Of a DNA stretch of 10,268 nucleotides, positions 6,337 to 10,268 are shown one piece after another. A program made the position numbers and the translations under genes. Position 1 is the stretch's first letter, and the number at the start of each line of letters is the position of its first letter. Source of the DNA: Pseudomonadota bacterium (GTDB lineage: Bacteria; Desulfobacterota; Desulfobacteria; Desulfobacterales; Desulfobacteraceae); assembly GCA_018816605.1 (NCBI GenBank), contig JAHIVS010000091.1, positions 1 through 10,268 on the forward strand, in the 5' to 3' direction. Below the pieces are notes generated by a model. The model was not told where the DNA came from and did not search any database. It saw only the letters and a program-made list of their open reading frames with translations.

Positions 6337-7434
6337 TTAATAGACAACCCGGGTGGTTTTTGCATCAAACAAATGCAATTCAGAAAGATTCAGACCCAGG
6401 GTTATCTCCTGGTTCGGCCTTAACATCTGTCGCCCTTCACCCCTGGACATCATCTTTACACCCAGAATATCCACGTGAAGATGGGTTTCATTTCCCAATG
6501 GTTCCACTACCATGACCTTTCCTTGAAATCTCCACTCCAGGGGAAGCTGGGTATGGGAGGTGACCGGTGCGATCTCTTCTGCACGAAGCCCCAATACAAC
6601 CTTTTGATCATGGACCAGCGCCGTTCCTTCCTTGTCCGGAACAGGAATCTTTAGACCTGTTTCAAATTGAACAAAAATTTTGTCCTTATCTTTACTGATT
6701 TTACCATCAACAAGATTCATGGGCGGGGTGCCGATGAACCCTGCAACAAAAGTATTCACAGGATGTGTAAACAATTCAAGGGGCGTGCCGACCTGCTCGA
6801 TGTATCCGTTTTTGAGCACCACAATCCGGTCGGCCAGGGTCATGGCTTCCACCTGGTCATGGGTCACATACACCATGGTGGAATCAAGCCGCTGGTGCAT
6901 TAATTTTATTTCGGCTCTCATCTGAATACGAAGCTTGGCATCCAGGTTTGACAAGGGTTCATCAAACAAAAAAATAGAGGGTTTCCTGACCATGGCCCTC
7001 CCCATGGCCACCCGCTGGCGCTGTCCTCCGGAAAGTTCATGGGGTTTTCTCAACAGCAGGTCTTCAAGTCCCAAGACCGTTGCCACTTCCTCTACCCGCT
7101 GTTGAATCTCCTGTTTGGGCTTCTTGCTCAGTTTTAGCCCAAAGGACATATTGTCAAATACATTCATATGGGGATAAAGGGCATAGTTCTGAAAGACCAT
7201 GGCCAGGCCCCGGTCCTTGGGTGCAATATCATTGACAACAACAGTGTCAATTGAGATGGTGCCGCCGCTGATTTCCTCAAGTCCTGCTATCATCCTAAGA
7301 ACTGTGGATTTCCCACACCCGGAAGGTCCCACAAGCACAATGAACTCTTTGTCTTTTATATCCAGGTTAATTCCGTGAACCACCTGGGTTTTTCCATATT
7401 TCTTAACAATATTTTCCAATTTTAGCTCAGCCAT
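6337..7434 (-). CDS. ugpC: sn-glycerol-3-phosphate ABC transporter ATP-binding protein UgpC
   Basis: This 365-residue ABC ATPase of the MalK/UgpC type powers import through the UgpA-UgpE channel from the cytoplasmic side. It carries a full set of motifs: Walker A GPSGCGKST (36-44, K42), Q-loop Q82, signature LSGGQRQ (134-140), Walker B FLFDEP ending at D158/E159, D-loop SNLD and switch histidine H192. From about residue 235 there is a C-terminal OB/TOBE-type regulatory region with the GLRAEEI segment. Long stretches match E. coli UgpC as I recall it (VFQNYALYPHM, YVTHDQVEAMTLA). MalK-like ATPases can serve several sugar importers, but the divergent ugpB-ugpA-ugpE genes make the Ugp assignment firm. 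AGGA lies about nine bases before the start. In E. coli ugpC is the fourth gene of a single ugpBAECQ operon, whereas here it stands alone on the opposite strand. Confidence 0.92.
   Translation of the reverse strand: MAELKLENIVKKYGKTQVVHGINLDIKDKEFIVLVGPSGCGKSTVLRMIAGLEEISGGTISIDTVVVNDIAPKDRGLAMVFQNYALYPHMNVFDNMSFGLKLSKKPKQEIQQRVEEVATVLGLEDLLLRKPHELSGGQRQRVAMGRAMVRKPSIFLFDEPLSNLDAKLRIQMRAEIKLMHQRLDSTMVYVTHDQVEAMTLADRIVVLKNGYIEQVGTPLELFTHPVNTFVAGFIGTPPMNLVDGKISKDKDKIFVQFETGLKIPVPDKEGTALVHDQKVVLGLRAEEIAPVTSHTQLPLEWRFQGKVMVVEPLGNETHLHVDILGVKMMSRGEGRQMLRPNQEITLGLNLSELHLFDAKTTRVVY
6346..6361 (+). terminator. Weak possible terminator for the ATP-grasp/KamA/M20 operon
   Basis: AACC (6346-6349) and GGTT (6355-6358) can pair around a CGGGT loop and are followed by a short T run ending at 6361. 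The stem is only four pairs, and the element lies inside the last codons of ugpC on the opposite strand. It is the only terminator-like element I see near the M20 stop. Rho-dependent termination is equally possible. Confidence 0.25.
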
Positions 7435-7498
7435 GTCATCATCCTAACTTTGTGTATTTTTTTTTAAAATTTTTATGCCCATCAAACACCAAAACAGG

Positions 7499-7527
7499 AC
7501 AATATGCAAATCTTTTTGAAAAATCAA
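7499..7527 (-). promoter_or_regulatory. Candidate ugpC promoter
   Basis: On the minus strand TTGATT (complement of 7522-7527) is followed after 17 bases by TATTGT (complement of 7499-7504). Each hexamer matches four of six consensus positions with ideal spacing. A start near 7492 would give a leader of about 58 bases to the ugpC start. This is pattern-based only. Confidence 0.33.
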
Positions 7528-7534
7528 TTTAACC

Positions 7535-7563
7535 TTGACTCCCCGGCAATATCCTAATAGATT
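7535..7563 (+). promoter_or_regulatory. Candidate ugpB promoter
   Basis: TTGACT (7535-7540) and TAGATT (7558-7563) are separated by 17 bases, matching five and four consensus positions. A start near 7570 would leave a leader of about 77 bases. An alternative pair begins with TTGACC at 7563-7568, with an AT-rich -10 near 7586-7592. I saw no clear pair of Pho-box repeats in the 212-base ugpC-ugpB gap, although ugp genes are phosphate-controlled in E. coli. The rest of the gap is AT-rich and appears to hold no gene. Confidence 0.38.
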
Positions 7564-7631
7564 TGACCGAATGTACCAGGAAAACTTTAAATTTGGCTGT
7601 CCACCAATCCCGTCTAACCGTTTTCATAGAT

Positions 7632-7637
7632 AAGGAG
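7632..7637 (+). promoter_or_regulatory. Strong ribosome-binding site of ugpB
   Basis: AAGGAG sits nine bases before the ugpB ATG. It is the best ribosome-binding site in the window, in line with the high expression needed for a periplasmic binding protein. Confidence 0.7.
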
Positions 7638-7646
7638 AAAGATTAA

Positions 7647-8975
7647 ATGAAATTATTAAAATCCATTTTATTTTCAATCATTGCCCTGGGGCTTGCCCTG
7701 CCGGCATCGGCTTTTGCCGCACCGATTACCATTGACTTCTGGCATGCCATGAGAGGTCCCAGGGGAGAAGTGGTCGAGAAAATGATCACAGACTTTAATG
7801 CATCCCAGTCATTGTACAAGGTTGTCGGCACCAACAAGGGGAACTATGATGAGGTAATGAACGCCGGTGTTGCTGCTTTCCGGGCAAAAAAACAACCCCA
7901 TGTTCTCCAGGTATTTGAAGTGGGAACCCAGACCATGATGCTGTCCGGCGCCATCTACCCGGTTTACAAACTCATGGAAGACGCCGGAATAAACGTGGAT
8001 TGGTCCAGATATCTCCAGGCGGTTCTCTCCTATTATATGAACGCCGACGGAAATCTCATGTCCATGCCCTTTAATTCGTCCACACCTGTCATGTACTACA
8101 ATGCGGATATGTTCGAAAAAGCAGGCATCGCCCCTTTGTCCAAAACGGTTCCCGTGACCTGGGATGAATTGGGTGAGATCACCAAAAAACTGGTGGATGC
8201 CAAAATTGCACCGGCCGGCATGGTGACCGCATGGCAGTCCTGGACCCAGGTTGAAAATTACAGCGCCATCCACAACATTGCCTTTGCCAGCAAGGCCAAC
8301 GGTTACGAAGGACTTGACTGCGAGCTTGAGATCAACAACCCCCAGGTGGTACAGCATATCACCCGCCTTAAATCATGGGCAGATGACAACCGGTTCATGT
8401 ACGGCGGCCAGAAATACCAGGGACCCCAGGCTGAATTTACAGCTCAGAATGCGGCCATTTATATGGATTCTGTCAGCGGAATCGCAAAACTGCAAAAAAC
8501 GGTCAAGGATTTCAAATGGGATCTGGCACCCCTTCCGGTGGAAGCCGGCATAGAAAAACCCCAGAACAGTATTATCGGCGGAGCGTCCCTGTGGGCACTC
8601 AATGGTCACACAAAAGAAGAATATAAGGGTGTGGCCGCCTTTTTAAGTTTTCTGGCATCCAATGACATGCAGGAATACTGGCACCAGCAAACCGGGTATT
8701 TTCCCATTACCATTGATGCCTATGAAAGTTTGAAAGCCAAAGGCTATTTTGAAGCCAATCCCTTTCAGGCCGTAGGAATCGATCAGCTTAACCGGGCGGT
8801 TCCCACCAGAATATCAAGGGGCCTGCGACTGGGGTATTTTGTTCAGATCAGAAATATCATCAATGAAGAGCTGGAACAGGTCTGGAACGGGGCGAAATCT
8901 CCCCAGAAAGCCCTGGATGATGCCGCGGCAAGAAGCAACGACCAGTTGAGAACCTTTGAGAAAACCTATAAGTAA
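7647..8975 (+). CDS. ugpB: sn-glycerol-3-phosphate ABC transporter substrate-binding protein UgpB
   Basis: This 442-residue periplasmic binding protein has a Sec signal peptide: basic N-terminus, hydrophobic core, and cleavage near residues 22-24 in ASAFA. It captures sn-glycerol-3-phosphate and, in known homologues, glycerophosphodiesters, and hands them to UgpA/UgpE. Recognition is strong because the ligand-contact segments of E. coli UgpB are kept: KGNY with Y67 (E. coli Y65), VFEVGT with E91 (E. coli E89), FNSSTP around S145, GGASLW, TGYFPI with Y351, and GLRLG with R394. The fold-level pattern matches E. coli UgpB end to end, with near-equal length. The full set of contact residues argues for glycerol-3-phosphate over a sugar, although related cluster-B binding proteins take sugars. 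The gene is first in a ugpB-ugpA-ugpE operon and is followed by a strong hairpin before ugpA. Confidence 0.93.
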   Translation: MKLLKSILFSIIALGLALPASAFAAPITIDFWHAMRGPRGEVVEKMITDFNASQSLYKVVGTNKGNYDEVMNAGVAAFRAKKQPHVLQVFEVGTQTMMLSGAIYPVYKLMEDAGINVDWSRYLQAVLSYYMNADGNLMSMPFNSSTPVMYYNADMFEKAGIAPLSKTVPVTWDELGEITKKLVDAKIAPAGMVTAWQSWTQVENYSAIHNIAFASKANGYEGLDCELEINNPQVVQHITRLKSWADDNRFMYGGQKYQGPQAEFTAQNAAIYMDSVSGIAKLQKTVKDFKWDLAPLPVEAGIEKPQNSIIGGASLWALNGHTKEEYKGVAAFLSFLASNDMQEYWHQQTGYFPITIDAYESLKAKGYFEANPFQAVGIDQLNRAVPTRISRGLRLGYFVQIRNIINEELEQVWNGAKSPQKALDDAAARSNDQLRTFEKTYK

Positions 8976-8983
8976 CTAGATCC

Positions 8984-9024
8984 CAAAGGCGCCGGTTCAA
9001 GGGAAAATTCATCCGGCGCCTTTG
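8984..9024 (+). terminator. Strong intercistronic hairpin between ugpB and ugpA (attenuator or mRNA stabiliser)
   Basis: A perfect 12-bp inverted repeat pairs 8984-8995 (CAAAGGCGCCGG) with 9013-9024 (CCGGCGCCTTTG) around a 17-base loop. It starts nine bases after the ugpB stop and ends 23 bases before the ugpA start. There is no U-tract after the stem, so full termination is unlikely. A 3'-end stabilising or partial-termination element that raises ugpB over ugpA is the natural reading, as for the hairpins between malE and malF. Confidence 0.8.
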
Positions 9025-9047
9025 CTCCCCATAACCAAGAGACATAT

Positions 9048-9938
9048 ATGATAAAGCGTTCCTTTTTCAAATCAAAATACCTGCCCTATCTGCTGATTTT
9101 TCCCCAGATACTGGTAACCCTGACCTTTTTCTACTGGCCGGCCATCCAGGGCATTCTTCAGTCTTTTCTTTTAAGTGATCCCTTTGGGCAGAGATCCACC
9201 TTTGTGTGGTTCTACAATTATATTGAATTGTTTACAGACCCCCTTTACCTGGAATCGATTTTCATCACCTTTGTCTTCAGTATTGCAGTTGCCGCTGTCT
9301 CCATATCCATGGGGCTTTTTATTGCCGCCATGGCCAACCGGGCTTTGAAAGCCACCGCATTGGTCCGAACCCTGCTGATCTGGCCCTATGCCGTCGCCCC
9401 GGCCATCTCGGGCATCATGTGGCTTTTTTTGCTCCATCCCTCCTATGGGATCGTTGCCCTGGCCATTAAAAATATCATGGGAATCGACTGGAACCCGGTT
9501 CTCTACGGGAAAGATGCCATGGCAATGATCGTCATGGCCAGTGCTTGGAAGCAAATCAGCTATAATTTTGTGTTTTTCATGGCAGGAATGCAGGCCATCC
9601 CCAAATCTTTAATTGAAGCTGCCGCCATTGACGGTGCAAGCCCCTTCAAAAGGTTCTGGTTCATTTCATTTCCCCTGCTGTCTCCGACATTCTTCTTCTT
9701 ATCGGTGATGAACATCATTTATTCTTTTTTTGAAACCTTCGGCATTATTCATACTGTGACCCAGGGAGGACCCGGCGGGTCCACCAATATCCTGGTTTAC
9801 AAGGTATACCAGGACGGATTTGTGGGCTTAAATCTCGGATCATCGGCAGCCCAGTCAGTGGTGCTCATGTCCCTGATCATTGTGATCACCTTCCTCCAGT
9901 TCAGGTTCGTTGAAAAGAAAGTACAATATGGCGGATAA
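9048..9938 (+). CDS. ugpA: sn-glycerol-3-phosphate ABC transporter permease UgpA
   Basis: This 296-residue inner-membrane permease is about the length of E. coli UgpA (295). It has about six hydrophobic segments, the first at roughly residues 12-34. Features that fit UgpA are YLPYLL near the N-terminus, DPFG, LIWPYAVAPAISG, WKQISYNF, and the EAA loop EAAAIDGASP (E190, G196), which docks with the ATPase UgpC. The stretch near the C-terminus with GFVGLNLGSSAAQSVVLM also matches the family. UgpA pairs with UgpE to form the translocation channel for glycerol-3-phosphate. The ribosome-binding site is weak (AAGAGA at 9037-9042), which together with the upstream hairpin points to lower output than ugpB. 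The stop is five bases before the ugpE start, so the two permeases are tightly coupled. Confidence 0.93.
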   Translation: MIKRSFFKSKYLPYLLIFPQILVTLTFFYWPAIQGILQSFLLSDPFGQRSTFVWFYNYIELFTDPLYLESIFITFVFSIAVAAVSISMGLFIAAMANRALKATALVRTLLIWPYAVAPAISGIMWLFLLHPSYGIVALAIKNIMGIDWNPVLYGKDAMAMIVMASAWKQISYNFVFFMAGMQAIPKSLIEAAAIDGASPFKRFWFISFPLLSPTFFFLSVMNIIYSFFETFGIIHTVTQGGPGGSTNILVYKVYQDGFVGLNLGSSAAQSVVLMSLIIVITFLQFRFVEKKVQYGG

Positions 9939-9943
9939 ATACC

Positions 9944-10268
9944 ATGGTTGAAAAAACCCCTTTACTCGATTTTTTTACCTATGCATTTTTGATGCTGGGA
10001 ATACTGATTGTGGGATTTCCCATCATCTATAGTCTGATTGCAGCCACCCAGACCCTGGAAGATGTTTCAAAGATCCCCATGCCCTTTATGCCGGGCAACC
10101 AGTTTTTTATCAATATGAAAGAAGCCTGGACAAGGGGAGACCTGGGAACCCAGATTCTCAATTCCTTTATCATGGCTTCGGGTATTACCGTGGGCAAAAT
10201 CGGCGTATCCATGATCGGTGCCTTTTCCATTGTATATTTTGACTATCGATTCAGGAAAATCGCCTTTG
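9944..10268 (+). CDS. ugpE: sn-glycerol-3-phosphate ABC transporter permease UgpE, N-terminal part, cut by window edge
   Basis: The frame opens with ATG at 9944 and remains open for 108 codons to the window edge, so the C-terminal part, including the EAA loop, is not seen. A first transmembrane helix spans about residues 12-32 (FLMLGILIVGFPIIYSLIAA). It is followed by a periplasmic segment with PMPFMPGNQ and a second helix region with LNSFIMASGITVGKIGVSMIGAFSIVYF. These match E. coli UgpE as I recall it ([20 protein letters not shown]), and the spacing from the N-terminus is the same. No strong ribosome-binding site precedes it (GGCGGA at the end of ugpA at best), in keeping with translational coupling to ugpA. 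UgpE is the second half of the channel. Confidence 0.88.
   Translation, partial: MVEKTPLLDFFTYAFLMLGILIVGFPIIYSLIAATQTLEDVSKIPMPFMPGNQFFINMKEAWTRGDLGTQILNSFIMASGITVGKIGVSMIGAFSIVYFDYRFRKIAF

Noticed and set aside
7435..7646. Pho box or GlpR-type operator upstream of ugpB
   Set aside because: I found no convincing pair of CTGTCAT-like direct repeats or a clear dyad; scattered partial matches do not meet the standard.

Overview
The window looks like chromosomal DNA from an anaerobic Gram-negative bacterium. A member of the Desulfobacterota (Desulfobacteraceae-like) fits best, but this is only a guess. It rests on the moderate GC content, the TAXI-TRAP transporter with a fused-type permease, an oxygen-sensitive aminomutase-type radical SAM enzyme, and periplasmic binding proteins with Sec signal peptides. 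I see no tRNA, rRNA, CRISPR array, insertion sequence or phage gene.

The window has three functional blocks. (1) Positions 1-1697, minus strand: a TAXI-type TRAP transporter. The periplasmic binding protein (720-1697) is followed by the N-terminal 197 residues of its membrane permease (1-591, cut by the window edge), with a terminator-like hairpin between them. (2) Positions 2156-6323, plus strand: a tight three-gene operon divergent from the TRAP genes. It encodes an ATP-grasp ligase, a lysine-2,3-aminomutase-like (KamA family) radical SAM/PLP enzyme with a roughly 160-residue N-terminal extension, and an M20 metallopeptidase with a complete metal site. (3) Positions 6337-10268: a glycerol-3-phosphate (Ugp-type) ABC importer. 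ugpC lies on the minus strand, convergent with block 2. ugpB, ugpA and the start of ugpE are on the plus strand, divergent from ugpC.

Block 3 is conventional: UgpB captures sn-glycerol-3-phosphate or glycerophosphodiesters, UgpA and UgpE form the channel, and UgpC supplies ATP hydrolysis. A strong hairpin between ugpB and ugpA probably raises binding-protein output over the permeases.

Block 2 is the unusual part. The KamA-like protein keeps the iron-sulfur cysteines, the PLP lysine and the carboxylate-binding arginine of lysine 2,3-aminomutase. At the two aspartate positions that hold the lysine side-chain amine, my alignment by eye puts other residues. Together with an amide-forming ligase and an amide-cleaving peptidase, this suggests a pathway that makes or breaks a beta-amino-acid-containing amide or dipeptide. 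The divergent TAXI-TRAP transporter may import a related carboxylate or amino acid. That pathway is inference; the gene families and motifs are seen in the sequence.
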